Assembly: GCA_963575745.1 (NCBI GenBank)
Contig: CAUYUJ010000670.1
Coordinates: 453,666 to 517,665 of the forward strand
Direction: 5' to 3'
Source: Prorocentrum cordatum
Taxonomy: Eukaryota > Sar > Dinophyceae > Prorocentrales > Prorocentraceae
Length of the DNA stretch: 64,000 nt
The translations under genes and the position numbers were made by a program. Positions 51,927 through 62,635 of this stretch are shown piece after piece; position 1 is the first letter of the stretch, and every line of letters starts with the position of its first letter. A model generated the notes under the pieces. The model was not told where the DNA came from and searched no databases. It saw only the letters and a list, made by a program, of their open reading frames with translations.

Positions 51927-52058
51927 GTGCAGCGATTCCGTGGCTTCGAGCCGGCGGTGACGCCGTCTAGCCTGCTGGTCCCCAACCCTCGGCTGCGAGC
52001 GCTGGTGCAGGCGGACCCGGAGGTCCAGGAGCTCCAGACCCATACATTTGGCGGCTAG
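51927..52058 (+). CDS. FemAB/DUF482-like acyltransferase, last exon
   Basis: Starts GTG CAG CGA in phase 0 after CGCAAG and reads VQRFRGFEPAVTPSSLLVPN, then PRLRALVQADPEVQELQ, ending HTFGG and TAG 52056-52058. The RGFEPxxTxS...NPRLRALV block is the C-terminal strand and helix of DUF482 proteins and should follow EPG...K directly, as it does after removing the intron. Both exon ends read AAG at the junction (AAG|GC...AAG|GT), typical of dinoflagellate introns. 43 residues. Confidence 0.7.
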   Translation: MQRFRGFEPAVTPSSLLVPNPRLRALVQADPEVQELQTHTFGG

Positions 52059-53097
52059 AGAAGATCGGGTCGGCAGTCTGTTTCGCCATCATTCTGGAGT
52101 TCCGAGGGCCATTTCTAGGTTCTGGGGCCATCAAAGTCAGATCTCAGTATGGACAACAAGTTCCCAAGAACGGGTCGAGGGGCGCCCAATCCATGCCCCT
52201 AGGATAGGCGGCCCAAGAATCGGCGCACTGGAATCCGACATCAACACCAGGATCCCTTCTGGAAAATAGAAGATCCCGAGCCTCAGTCCGTGTCTTCGCA
52301 CTCATCAGCGAACTTGTTGAGGAAAGATGCAGGACGCAGCTGGCCCTCTCCCTCGTCCCTTCGAGTTAGCCCCATGAGGCCAACCAACAATATGACTATG
52401 AGGGCTCGGGCCCTGCAAGCCCCGTGAGCGTTGATATTCGGCCATCGGGCTCAATGGGGCCTGCGATGATCGGCGGCCCTGGCGCGCCTTCGGAGTTGAG
52501 GGAGCTCTGCTCACCCAACCAGCGTCCCCAGGGGAAAGTGTTCCCACTTTTTCGAGTGGCGTCGTAGTGCCGCTACCCGCTGTTCGTCGCCAGCAATGCT
52601 GGACATCTGACACAGGCACCGAGACTGACGAGACCCTGGTGGAACGGAGACCCTACGGGCGCGTGGTCCTGCGAGGACTTTGCAGGCATGGCCTGGGCCT
52701 GCGGGCGGAGAACCCCGAGCGGGAGCGCCGGGAATGGGTCGCCCCGGGCCTGCCGCGGCCCGTGTACAGGGGCTATTCGGGGAGGCTCCAGACTCTGGCG
52801 CTCGTCGCTGGCTGCCCAGCTCACGTGGGTGGGCCATGTTGGCGGGCGGCCTCTCAAGCGATGCTCATCTGTTCTCTTCCCACTCTGCTCCCTTGAGATT
52901 CTGCGAACCAGAATGGGCTCGATCTGGCTCAACGCAGATTCCAAATTCAGTGGAAACATTATGTGTTGGTGTTGGTCTCGGCTTTCAGTCCTCCCACAAG
53001 GGCGGATGGCTTCGAACACCTCGACTCTCCCTTTCTCTTTTCCCAAACCTCTGTCATCTCTGCTCCTTCGTTTTCCTCGGGTTAAACCGAGAGATAA
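52059..53097. other. Unassigned region with one coding-like stretch
   Basis: Bases 52595-52860 read on plus as TLVERRPYGRVVLRGLCRHG, then RREWVAPGLPRPVYRGYSGR, protein-like but unrecognised, with a GTCGCCAG acceptor-like site just upstream (52589-52596). Confidence 0.3.
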
Positions 53098-53165
53098 AGA
53101 GAGAGAGAGAGACATAAAGACAGAGCGACAGAGAGAAAGAGAGCGAGAGAGAGAGAGAGAAAGAA
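53098..53165. repeat. GAGAGA microsatellite
   Basis: GA-rich run with ACA interruptions. Confidence 0.85.
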
Positions 53166-53186
53166 CGCTCCCCCTCCCCTCTGCAG

Positions 53187-53338
53187 GGCCATGGCCTTAC
53201 TGTCGACCGTGTCGCCTCGAGCTCGCGCTCGCCAACCCCCTGGGCCGTGCCACTCCAGAGAAGGTTGTCGTGGACATGTGCGCGCCGGGGCCGCTGATTC
53301 ACAGCATCGAAGACCAAGACACGACATACATGAAACAA
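53187..53338 (+). CDS. Candidate exon, product unknown
   Basis: Follows CTCCCCCTCCCCTCTGCAG (ends 53186), an excellent acceptor. Frame 2 reads PWPYCRPCRLELALANPLGR, ATPEKVVVDMCAPGPLIHSI, then EDQDTTYMKQ, and can end at CAA|GTTCGT (53338/53339) in phase 0. Composition is clearly protein-like and opposite frames are poor. Family not recognised. The C-x2-C near its start could be half of a metal site. Confidence 0.4.
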
Positions 53339-54110
53339 GTTCGTGGAGGTCCGCGCGCATTTCCTGGATCAGCGTTGGACCCCCTTGGCGGCGACTTCGG
53401 CGGCCCAGCGCCGCCCCTTGTCGCGCTTCGCGCGCCAGGGAGGGGGGTCAAGCGCTGGTCCAAGCAGCCCGCGCGGAGGAACACTGGTCGGGGCGGGCCC
53501 CGCGAAACACGGAGAGAACAGCACAGATCTCCATCTGGGAGGTTAGGTCAGCCAGTGGGGCCAAGGCCATGCCAGCGGGGATGGGGATGCGTCAAACCAT
53601 GCTCAGTGGCCATGCGCGCGTCGGGGTCGGTGCGTCATTGTAGGTCGGGCGGGCTGTTTCCTCAATCCTGGCGATCTTCTGAAATTTAGTGCCTCCTGAT
53701 GCCGCTCCTGGGACCCCAGGGCCATCAGAAAAGGACCCGGGGACGAGAGGCTGGTCTGGACCTCAGAGGCCCGCGGATTAAGAACGTCAAACCATGGGAA
53801 TTCTGTGTGCCGTCAGGCCTGGAAGGCGGACGGCGTAAGGATGGCGCAGTGTGGGAAAGAGCCTCTGCAACCTGCAAGTTCGTTTTCTGTTATGGGCATC
53901 CCCGTCTCAGCTAGTGTAGCCCATCATGGACGTGTAGATGGTTGCAAATGTTGTGCTCCCGCTGAGACGACCATGCGATGTCGCCATCCGTCCCCTTCTT
54001 TGCCTGGCCACACAGGTGACGCACAGGAGCGGGGTCCGAGGTGGAGGGTGGTGGAAGAAGACCAGGCTGACGACGAGCAGGAGGAGCAGGAAGAGTGCGG
54101 AGGAGTGGAG
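53339..54110. other. Unassigned region
   Basis: No recognised gene. Confidence 0.35.
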
Positions 54111-54240
54111 CGAAGGATTGCAAAAAAAACAAGGATTGCAAAACCAAGGATTGCAAAACGAAGGGTTTTTTGCAATCCTTTGCAATCCTTCGTTTTTTTG
54201 CTATCCTTCGTTTGGGTTTGTTTTTTTTTGCAATCCTTCG
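54111..54240. repeat. Foldback hairpin of AAGGATTGCAAAA repeats
   Basis: The left half has three AAGGATTGCAAAA units in tandem, the right half four inverted units (TTTTGCAATCCTT or TTTTGCTATCCTT). The outermost CGAAGGATTGCAAAAAAAA and TTTTTTTTGCAATCCTTCG are exact reverse complements, so the 130-bp block folds on itself. Confidence 0.85.
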
Positions 54241-55130
54241 GAGCAGCAGCAGGTGGAGGGCCAGGAAGAAAACCTTCCGCGCTTGCTGTCGGCATGCCCA
54301 CCGATCATGCCAGGGCGGCCGAGCGCTCGCGCCGCCGCTTCCCCGTCACTGCCAGATGACGAATTGTCCACGCAATGCCTCCCACATGCTCGCGCACACA
54401 TGCAAAACCACACACACACACACACTCTTTAGAAACCGCCCAGAACCAGCCTCCTGTAACACTTCCTTCCTCTTCCCTTCCTCCTCCCATGCCCCTTTTC
54501 GTTATCCCTCTCCCCTCTGCATATCCCACCTGCGTCGCACCAGCAGGCGTGCCGGCGTGGTTTGACGGGGCATTCGTTCGAGACCTTTTCGCGATGTATG
54601 TTCTTGAGGTTTGAAATTCGCAACCACTTACCTGGACTGGATGCGGGTGGTTTTAGCGACGAGGTTCTCGCATTCGAGGCGCACATTCGCCCGACATGTA
54701 TCAAGCAGATACGCGAATGCAGCGCGGGCAGCTTGCATTCCGTGCTTAGTTATCCACACGCATTATCCCGAATAGACGCCAATGTCTGAATGTCAGTGTT
54801 TGTTTCCAACCATTGTTTCTGATTGCGTGCGTCTACCGGGAAATCGCGTAATGCATGCAACAGTTACATACGGATGGCGGTTCTTGATCAAATGGGGTAT
54901 CTTTTTGATGTCGATTCATAGTGTATTATCACATATGGTGTGGCAGCATTGCATCTCGAAGAACAGATGCCGCTCCGTCTGAAAATCGAGCTGGCGCCTG
55001 AGTGACAGCACCTTGGGTACGCTCGTGTTTCAAATGAGTCCCTCCTGCTGCCTGCTGCGGCCGGGAATACAGAAATAACGTTGGTCGCAGCATCTTTGTT
55101 GACGGTGGTGTCTCCTTCCCCACCCTCCTT
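54241..55130. other. Unassigned region
   Basis: (AC)n at 54409-54424. No recognised gene. Confidence 0.4.
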
Positions 55131-55548
55131 CCTCCCTGCTCTCTTGTCCTTCCACTTCCTCGCCTCCACCTACCCCACCACTTCTCCCTCCTGGTCGTCC
55201 TCCCTGTTTGTTGCTCTTCTCATCTGGCTTTACTTTTTACTCCGTCACCCCTCCTCTTGATCCACCTTCTACTGTCCACCCCCAGCCCAATTCTCAACAT
55301 ACCCCTTTTATTTTGGCACCCACCCGGCCATTTTCCATCCTGTGCGTAAGAGTCTTTGAGCCCCACTGAAGCCCCCCATAATCTCCCAATCCCCCGTAAC
55401 ACCCAGAGCAATCCTCATTCCTCCTCTCCGTCCTCTCGTTCGCCGCCATCCTCCCCCTCATTCTCCTCTCCCCCATCCCTCCTTTTGCCGCTGATGATGC
55501 CCATGGTGCTCCTCCTCATCCTCATCCTCGTCCTCATTCTAGGTGCCA
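55131..55548. repeat. Pyrimidine-rich region ending CTCATTCTAG
   Basis: C/T-rich, densest at 55425-55548, with an acceptor-like end just before the second non-LTR element's ORF1 relic. Confidence 0.6.
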
Positions 55549-56659
55549 TTTGGGCTCCGTGCCCCCCCGCTGGGGCGAGGGAGGCGCCTTCCATTTGGCC
55601 CAAGCCAGTTGCCCGAGTCTCGGGCACTCGCGCCATTCCCGAGCGCGCCAGGTCACGCTCGCCGGCCTGGCATCGGCGGGCTCGGCGGCCTCGCTCGCGC
55701 GCCAGGCTCACGTTGTGCTGCGCTGCCGCGCGGCGGCTGCTGTCTGGCCACCACGGAGAAAGCCTGTGCGGGGACAGTGGAGCCATGTCGTCGGCTGGCG
55801 CGCCCCAGGGCCGACGCCGCTGGAGGTGGCGACCAGCAGCCATGGCAGTGCGTGGCCACGCGCCTCTGCGGCTTCCGCACCAACTTTCCGACGAGGGCCA
55901 CGTGCTGGAACTGCGGGCGCGGCCGCCAAGGCCGCCTGCAGCCTGCCGCCGAGCCGAAAGTCGAGGCCCCCGCCCGTGCCCGGTCCGCGGGGCGCCGCCG
56001 CCGCTCGGCTGCTTCTCCTGCTGGCCAGCGTGCTGGGGAGCCCGCTGCTGCTGGGACCACCGACAGCCTTGCGGGTCGCCAGGGCACGGAAGGGCTTGGC
56101 AGGTTTGCAGGACCTCCAGTATGCTGCCGACCACCCCCTTGTCGTCGCTGCGGCCCGTGAGTTCGCCATGCTGGAGGCGGAGGACCGCAAGGCTCAGCCA
56201 CCCGACGTCCTCTTGCGCACGCTCCAGGGCCGTCTGTCCGAGGCCCCAGAGGAACACGATCACGTTGCTTCCGCTCTGGAGGCTGCCGAGGCCCAGGTTG
56301 AGAGCCTACGCGCGAGGAAGGAGCAGCACGGCGACACCATCACTGGTTTGGAGGTGGCGGCTGTTGCAGCCCAGCGTGCCGTGGCAGTTTCGGCGGCGGG
56401 CTCTGGAGGCGTGGACCTGGCAAATCTCGCCTCCGATGTGTGCGGCTTGCAGATGTTGCTCAGTGCCGCCCCTGCTGCTGCAGCCGGCGGCCAGGGGTTT
56501 GCCTTGCTCGAGTCCATCCAGGCCCAGGTGCTGGCCATGGGCGTTGCCTTCCCATCTGCTGAGTTCCTGCGGGCCGCGGCAGGAGCCGAGGAGAAGGCCC
56601 CTGCAGCAGCCACCCCCGTCGCAGCCGCCACGGGCCCATTTGTAACCTTTTTCCCATAG
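55549..56659 (+). pseudogene. Second non-LTR element, ORF1 relic (zinc finger and coiled coil)
   Basis: Same architecture as 43360-44514 but frameshifted. Frame 1 carries the RanBP2-type finger (WQCVATRLCGFRTNF, then ATCWNCGRG; Cys codons between 55848 and 55913). Frame 2 carries the helical region (ALRVARARKGLAGLQDLQYA, DHPLVVAAAREFAMLEAEDR, ALEAAEAQVESLRARKEQHG) and an Ala-rich tail ending TFFP and TAG 56657-56659. At least one indel near 55930-55990 separates the two. Probable RNA-binding ORF1 protein, now broken. Confidence 0.65.
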
Positions 56660-57960
56660 GCGGCGCCTGCTGCTGCGCCTGTCGTTGGACCACTCGCTGC
56701 GTCACCAGCAGTACCACCGCCCACCGGACCCAGCTGCCGGGCTTGCATTCGTAGTTCCACGTCTGCAGTCAGCCTTTTTTGTCACTCCGCGGTCGGAGGC
56801 GGAGGATCGCGTGCCTGAGAGAGCGCAGGCACGGATGACTGCTAGGCGGCGGGTGCAGCGTGGTGCTACACGGCGAGGGGCTCACTTTACCACGCACGGC
56901 GGTTCGTTACGGTGGTCGCGCCGTGAGTTTTATGTCGACCTGATGTTCAGGCTGTCGCAGCACAAGAGCGTCGTATTGATGGGGGCGAAGTTCGGCGCGC
57001 TGAGGGATGGGCGGCCCGACACGGTTGGCATGCTATCGTGTCTCCATGCAGGCGTCTGTGGTCTTGGCGGCCATCCGCAGGGGTCGGACTCTTCATCAGG
57101 CGCTACATCAGTGTTACCACCTTGCCTGGATGCTCGGCTGCTCCTGGGTGATTTGAGTTGGTGCCGCATGTCTGCGTTGTGTGTCACGCGGACGGCTAAC
57201 AAGTGGGCGGAGGCGACCTCTTACAGGCTGTTTGGCATTGCCCTGCCGTTGCACGGCTGAAGCAGACCCTCCGCCACGGCTGCCGATTGGGACTGCACCC
57301 CTCGGGCTCTCCAGAAGCACGGCTTCTTGGGCGACATCCCTGCCCTGGCCGTTGCGAGGCTTCGCGGGGGTAATGCCGGCGCGCGTCGCAGCGCCAAGTT
57401 GATCTACAGCAACGTCGTCGTTCGGCTGGCCAGTCTTTCGATCGCCGGTGCCATGTCTGGGCCGCGGCCAGTGCCAGGATGGCCCGCTGCCCCTCACTTC
57501 CCCATGGAGGTGTGGCTCGACGCCCGCGCCAAGGCCACGACGTTCCTCGTGCTGTCTGGGCCCGCCGGCTTCCCAAGGGAAGCCCCGGCGACAACGTTGC
57601 CATTGTCGCTGTGCACGACCGTGTTGACGCGCTCCATGCCGACGTGGAGCTGGGGGGCGATGCGCCCGCTGCCCAGGCGCAGCGCGGGTTGGACGGACTG
57701 CGCGGCGCTTTCATCGAGGTGGCGGAGTCGGAGCTCGTGGACTCGCACGGCGTGGCCGCTGATCGTTCCGGGCATAGCGGTCGCGCGGCCAAGGGCAAGC
57801 GCGCGGAAGCAGGCAGGCGCCCCCCCTCCCCCTGCGGCCCGTGCTCTGCCGCAGTGCCCGGCGCGCGCCGAGCCTGCAGGCTGGCCCGCGCCGCTGCTAA
57901 CATTCTCTCAGCAGGACCTCTTCGGCGCCAGGGCTTCGCCCGCCTCGGGGGTGACGTAAG
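56660..57960 (+). pseudogene. Second element, ORF2 endonuclease relic and linker
   Basis: Degraded. Pieces in different frames line up with ORF2 order: LDARLLLGDLSW (about 57125; GDFN equivalent, catalytic Asn lost), LIYSNVVVRLASLSIAGA (about 57400), PHFPMEVWLDARAKATT (about 57495; the H-x-P-V end of the fold) and the post-endonuclease helix LRGAFIEVAESELVDSHGVA (about 57700). The order and the helix resemble the first element, but no single frame survives. Endonuclease activity is not expected. Confidence 0.5.
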
Positions 57961-58319
57961 GCGCGGGGCGTCGCTGCGCCTGGGACCTGTGCCGCGCCGT
58001 CGTTTGCATGCTGAGACAGTAACCCCCCGTCGCGCGATGCGTCGTGGATGTTGACCATGGCGCCTTCCAGCGATGGCCCGCGCACTCGGCGACAGCGGCG
58101 TCGGCAGGCACCCAAGGGCATGCGGAACACGGGGCCCTCGTGGTTGCGCCCGCATGCCTGCGGCAGCCAGTGATGAGCGCGGCGCGCTTCGGGCGGCGCG
58201 GGTCAAACTGCTGGATGTCCGGTCGCCGCCGGGGGGGGGGGAAGGGGGCGCGGCCTTTTCTTGCGTCGCCCAGCGGGGGCGGCGGACGAACGCCCCCGCG
58301 TTTTAGCTGATGTCGCGAC

Positions 58320-58470
58320 GCACGGGGCTGCCCCGCGCGGTCGGGAACCGGAATTTGCCGGGGCAGAAGCCCCCCCGCACCAACGGTCGGGAACCGAAGG
58401 TTGCCGGGATAGACGTTCCCCGCGCCAACAGTCGGGAACCGACAGTTGCTGGGGCAGAGGCGCCCCGCGC
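58320..58470. repeat. 45-bp tandem repeat (three units)
   Basis: GGTCGGGAACCGRA recurs at about 58340, 58386 and 58430, each followed by a CCGGGG/GCTGGGG and CAGA segment. Confidence 0.75.
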
Positions 58471-58649
58471 CAACGCCGCCGGGGCCCGCGACCTGGGCCC
58501 CGCGCAGGAGCTATAGGCGACGACGATTGCGACAGGGGCTCCAGCGTCGCGCCCGCCGCCCCTCAGGCGATCCGTCTTCGCCAAGGGCGGCGCAGAGGCG
58601 CGCTGCCACCATGGGTGGCGAGCTCGACCCAATGGCGGCTGCCTTTCTG

Positions 58650-59235
58650 GACGACCCCGACATGGGCGGAGTTTGCTTCTGCGACGGCAGCGGTTTCGGC
58701 AGCCCGCGGCAGCGGGTCGCCCCGCCCGGTGAAATGGGTGCCCATGTTCGGGTGGGGTCGCGCTCTTCGGCCAGAGTTGATTTCGTGAACGCTGGTTTCG
58801 GCGCCCCCTGGCAGCAGGTCGGCCCGCTCGGTGAAAGGGGCGCCCACCTATGCTTGGGGCCGTGCTCTTCTTGGGCGAGCGCTGAGTTCGTGAACGTCGT
58901 TTGCGGCGCCCCCGGGCAGTGGGTCTACCCGCCCGGTGAAAGGGGCGCCCGCATCTGCCGCGCGTTGCCGAGTTCTTCGGCGAGAGCTGAGTTCGGGGAC
59001 GTCGGCGACGGCGCCCTTCGGCAGCAAGCCGGCCCGCCCGGCGCAAGGAGCGCCCGCCGCCGCGCGGGGCCGTGCTCATCGGCCAGAGTTGCGTTCGTAG
59101 ACGACGGTTACGGCATCCCCGAGCAGCAGGTCGGCCCGCCCGGTGACGAGGGCGCCCGCCTCGAAATGGGATCCAGAGCTTCGGTACGTGTTGAGTGCGG
59201 CGACGATGGCTCGGGCGTTTCGGGGCGGCCAGGCG
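58650..59235 (+). repeat. 102-105-bp in-frame tandem repeat (five units)
   Basis: GCCCGGTGAAA-type phrases recur at 58728, 58830, 58935, 59040 and 59142. Each unit encodes about 35 residues on plus with QQVGPPGERGA, SSARAEF and GDGYGAP-like elements, and all five stay in one frame. The block splits the ORF2 relic between linker and RT fingers. Confidence 0.8.
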
Positions 59236-59299
59236 CCCTGCTTGGAGGCGAGGGGCCGCCCGGCCCCCCTTGCTCCGCGCCAGGTGCTGGAGAGCGAGG

Positions 59300-59753
59300 G
59301 GCAGTGGAGAGGCGCTGGCGTCGAGGGGCTGGCGCGGGGATTTGCTCGGCGAGACCCCTCTCGGCTGCTTCGCCTCGCGACGACAGCGGGGCCGTCCTGG
59401 CGCAGCAGTACCGGGGGGGTCCTATTGGGTCTGGTCACCGTCTGGTCCTGCTGTTGCTCGTGATCCTGCGCGCGCTGATCTCGGCAGTCGCCCCGGCGCA
59501 GAAGTTCCCGGGGCAGGCGGGGGGTGCCGACCTGAGCGCGGCCGCGGATTGCGCCGGCGGCGGCGTCGGCGCCTTCGGGCGGCAGGATGCCCAATCTGGG
59601 AGCGTCAGACCGCATCCTTATTTCAACCTTGAGTGCGTGCGATCGTGGAGAGTTGCGGGCGCAGAGGGACTGGCGCGGTGATTTGCTCGGTGAGTCCCCC
59701 TTCGGTTGCTTCGCCTCGCGTCGACTGCGGGGCCGCCCTGGCGCGGCATTGCC
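59300..59753. repeat. ~110-bp direct duplication inside the element
   Basis: GGCGCGGGGATTTGCTCGGC at 59331 and GGCGCGGTGATTTGCTCGGT at 59672 head similar ~80-bp blocks 341 bp apart. TCCTGGCGCAGCAGTACC is repeated exactly at 59395-59412 and 59816-59833, marking a duplicated boundary of the inserted material. Confidence 0.75.
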
Positions 59754-59983
59754 AGGGGTCCCGAGTCGAGCTCTGCTTTTGCACGCCATCTTGCGCATGC
59801 CAATCCCAGATGTCGTCCTGGCGCAGCAGTACCTGGAGCAGCTGAGGGAGGTGGCAACCTGCATCGCCCACACTGCGCGCCAGGTGTGGACCTGGCCCGC
59901 ATCCAGGGGGGGAGCTGCGAGGCCGCGCATGTCGTCGTGGCCTGACCTGACAGCTGGAGCTGGAGGCCATGTGAGATCGGCGG

Positions 59984-60935
59984 AAGTCCTTTGCCGACTG
60001 GGCCAAGGCGTGCGAGGAAGGCAGTATCGCTCCGTTATTTTCCTCCACGAAGCCGCCTGGCGTCCCGCGCTCGCGGGTCCTTCGGCACGGGCAACGCGCC
60101 ACGGCTGCGCAGCGCGTGGCCGACGACCAGATGGACGGCTGGGCCAAGATTTGGAAGGCCTCGCCCGTCTCCACCTGTCCGCTTGCCTCGCAAGTGGCAG
60201 GGGCTGGCGAGGGCGAGCACGGCTTTGAGCTGCTGCACGTGACCGACTTTGGGGAGACGGAGGACATTGCCAGCGCAATCGCCTCCTTGCCGACAGCGGC
60301 CTTGCCCGCCCCGCGCATCGCCGAGGTGCCCGAGGTTGCCAAGAGTTCTAAGTGGCACACTGGGCAGAGAGCTGACAAGTTGGTGCCGAGATTTCTGAGC
60401 CTCCTCAGCGACGCCACGCTCTCGCTGCTCGTCTACATCATGCGGCTAGCCGAGCACTGGGAGAGGTGGCCCACCCAGCTCGTGGCTGTTCACATCGTGA
60501 GGCCTAGCCGAAGGAAGATGGAGGCCGATCCCGCTGCTCCAGGCGGCCCACCGCGCGCGGTCGCAGGTTCGAGGAAATCAGCTATGGGCGTGGCCTCTGG
60601 AGCATCAGAGGCCCTATTTCGCGCTGGCTGCCGGCAAGACCACGCTGGACGCGGCCTCGCGAGCGCGCTCGTGCATGCCGAGCTGGCCTTCGCAGGTGGA
60701 GTTGGAGTGGCCATGGCTTTCGCGCGAACATCGAGAAGTGTTTGGGCCATGTCTGCTAGAGGCGCCTCGTCGAAGCGGCTCGGCAGCACGCTCGCTTTCT
60801 CTCGGCAACGATTCGCTTGTGCATTGTGCGTTGCCCAGGTATCGGGCCCCGCGGAGGCTGGTGTGGTTGCAGGCCATTTCGTATTCTGTGGCGGTGGATC
60901 GGGGGGCGTTCTTCTCATATCCTAAGATGGGTATC
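59984..60935 (+). pseudogene. Second element, reverse transcriptase N-terminal half
   Basis: Frame 2 is open from before 59984. It opens with KSFADWAKACEEGSIAPL, the W...G-A-like pre-RT motif, then VADDQMDGWAKIWKA, HTGQRADKLVPRFLSLL and ERWPTQLVAVHIVRPSRR (RT motif 1, where the first element has LLPKPMGGLRPIG). Beyond about 60550 the better frame changes: AAGKTTLDAASRARSC (fingers), then LVHCALPRYRAPRRLVWLQA (region before motif B). The sequence then runs into the inserted repeats at about 60936. Decayed but recognisable. Confidence 0.6.
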
Positions 60936-62630
60936 TAGTTATTGCTCGGACGCCGCCGCCCCCTGATAACCAGAGAGAACACACCTACTCATGCGCAGAC
61001 TTACTCCTAATAAGACATACTCATACTCATACCTTCTCATGCTCTCACTTAATCAACACAGAACATGCAGGCCTACTCATATTCAGATTTACTCATGCTG
61101 GGGATCCTTCATACCCAGATTACATTTGCTCATGCCCAGACTCGTTCCCAGACCTGCTCATACACAGACTTACTCATACTCAGACCTAAACATACTCAGA
61201 CCTTCTCCTATTTTGCGTTGCTCAACGCACGGACTGAGACTTACTCATAATCATACCTAGTCATATTCAGACTCGCAAGGGGAGCCGCCCAGGGTGTTTT
61301 CACTGGCCCGTTCGCGGCCAGTTTGTGGGGATGTCTCAGGCGGTTTGCTCGTTGCCATGCCCGACATCCTTGGCTTTCAGGGCAGATTTTGAGGATGTCT
61401 CAGGCGGTGCGCTGGTTTCAGCACCCTTGGGGGGGGCCGTCAGGAGGTGGGGCGCGGGCCCGTTCGCGGCCAGTTTGTGGGAATGTCTCAGGCGGTTTGG
61501 TCGTTCTCATGCCCAACATCCTTGGCTTTCAGATGATTCTGAGGATGTCTCAGGCGGGGCGCTGGTTTCAGCACCCCTGAAAAGGAACCGCCAGGAGTGT
61601 TTTCACTGGCCTTTTTCGCGGCCAGTTTGTGGGGATGCTTCACGCGGTTTGCTCGTTGTGATGCCCGACATCCATGTCTTCCAAAACAGATGTTGGGGAT
61701 GTCTCAGGCGGGGCGCTGGTGTCAGCACCCTAAGGGGAGCAGCCAGGGGTGCGTTCACGGGCCCGTTCGCAGCCAGTTTGTGGCTATGTCTCAGGCGGTC
61801 TGCTCGTTTTCATGCCCAGCATCCTTGTCATTCAGAGCAGATGCGGAGGCTGTCTCAGGCGGGGCGCTGGTTCCAGCACACCTAAGGGGTGCCGCCGGGG
61901 GTGTTTTCACGGGCCCGTTTGCGGCCAGTCTGTGGGGATGTCTCAGGCGGCTTGCTCGTTTTCATGCCAGACATCCTTGGTATCCAGAACAGATGTTGGG
62001 GATGTCTCAGGCGGGGCGCTGGTTTCAGCACCCCTGAAAGGAACGCCAGGAGTGTTTTCACGGGCCCGTTCGCGGCCAGTTTGTGGGGGTGTCTCAGCCG
62101 GTTTGCTCGTTGCCATGCCCCACATCCTTCGCTTTCAGAGCAGATTTTGAGGATGTCTCAGGCTGGCAGCTGGTTTCAGCACCCCTGGAAGGAGCCGCCA
62201 GGGGGTTGGGCACGGGATCGTTCGCGGCCGGTTTGTGGGGATGTCTCCAGGGGGTAGGACGCGGGCCCGTTCGCGACCATTTTGCGGGGTTGTCTCAGGC
62301 GGTTTGTTCGATGCCATGCTGCGAGGCAGGAGATGAGGCGTGCTGCCCCCTTGGCTAAACGCTCGTTCTACAGATCCCACTGCCAACTCTCCTAAATCGC
62401 ATGCACATTACCACATGCTGAGGAGGGCACGGCCTGGCAGCTGAGGAGGGGGAATGAATGGGAGGCCCATATGCAATCATATTCAAAGCTCACTCTGGCT
62501 CATACTCACTCATTTGCATTAGGATTCTTTCGTCTTCGTCGGCCCTGTCGCCCATGTGGGCGCGCTATTAAAGTCAAACGCTCATGAACAGACGCTCGCC
62601 ATGGCATGACATGAAACATGATATGCACAT
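60936..62630. repeat. ~1.7-kb insertion interrupting the reverse transcriptase
   Basis: It separates the RT half ending near 60935 from motif B at 62660. Bases 60980-61265 repeat ACTCATACTCA/CAGACTTACTCAT phrases. Bases 61265-62330 are a 152-bp satellite (separate entry). Bases 62331-62630 are unassigned. It may be an insertion or an intron-like segment. Confidence 0.55.
61265..62330. repeat. 152-bp tandem satellite (about seven units)
   Basis: GTTTGTGGGGATGTCTCAGG starts units at 61321, 61473, 61625, 61776, 61928, 62079 and 62231 (151-152 bp apart). Each unit has two half-repeats sharing GATGTCTCAGGCGG. The last unit is truncated and partly duplicated (62280). 152 is not a multiple of three, so the open frames across it are not coding. 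Confidence 0.9.
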
Positions 62631-62635
62631 ATGGG

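Noticed and set aside
61323-62358. Repeated-looking proteins across the 152-bp satellite
   Set aside because: The period is not a multiple of three and all frames are similarly open.
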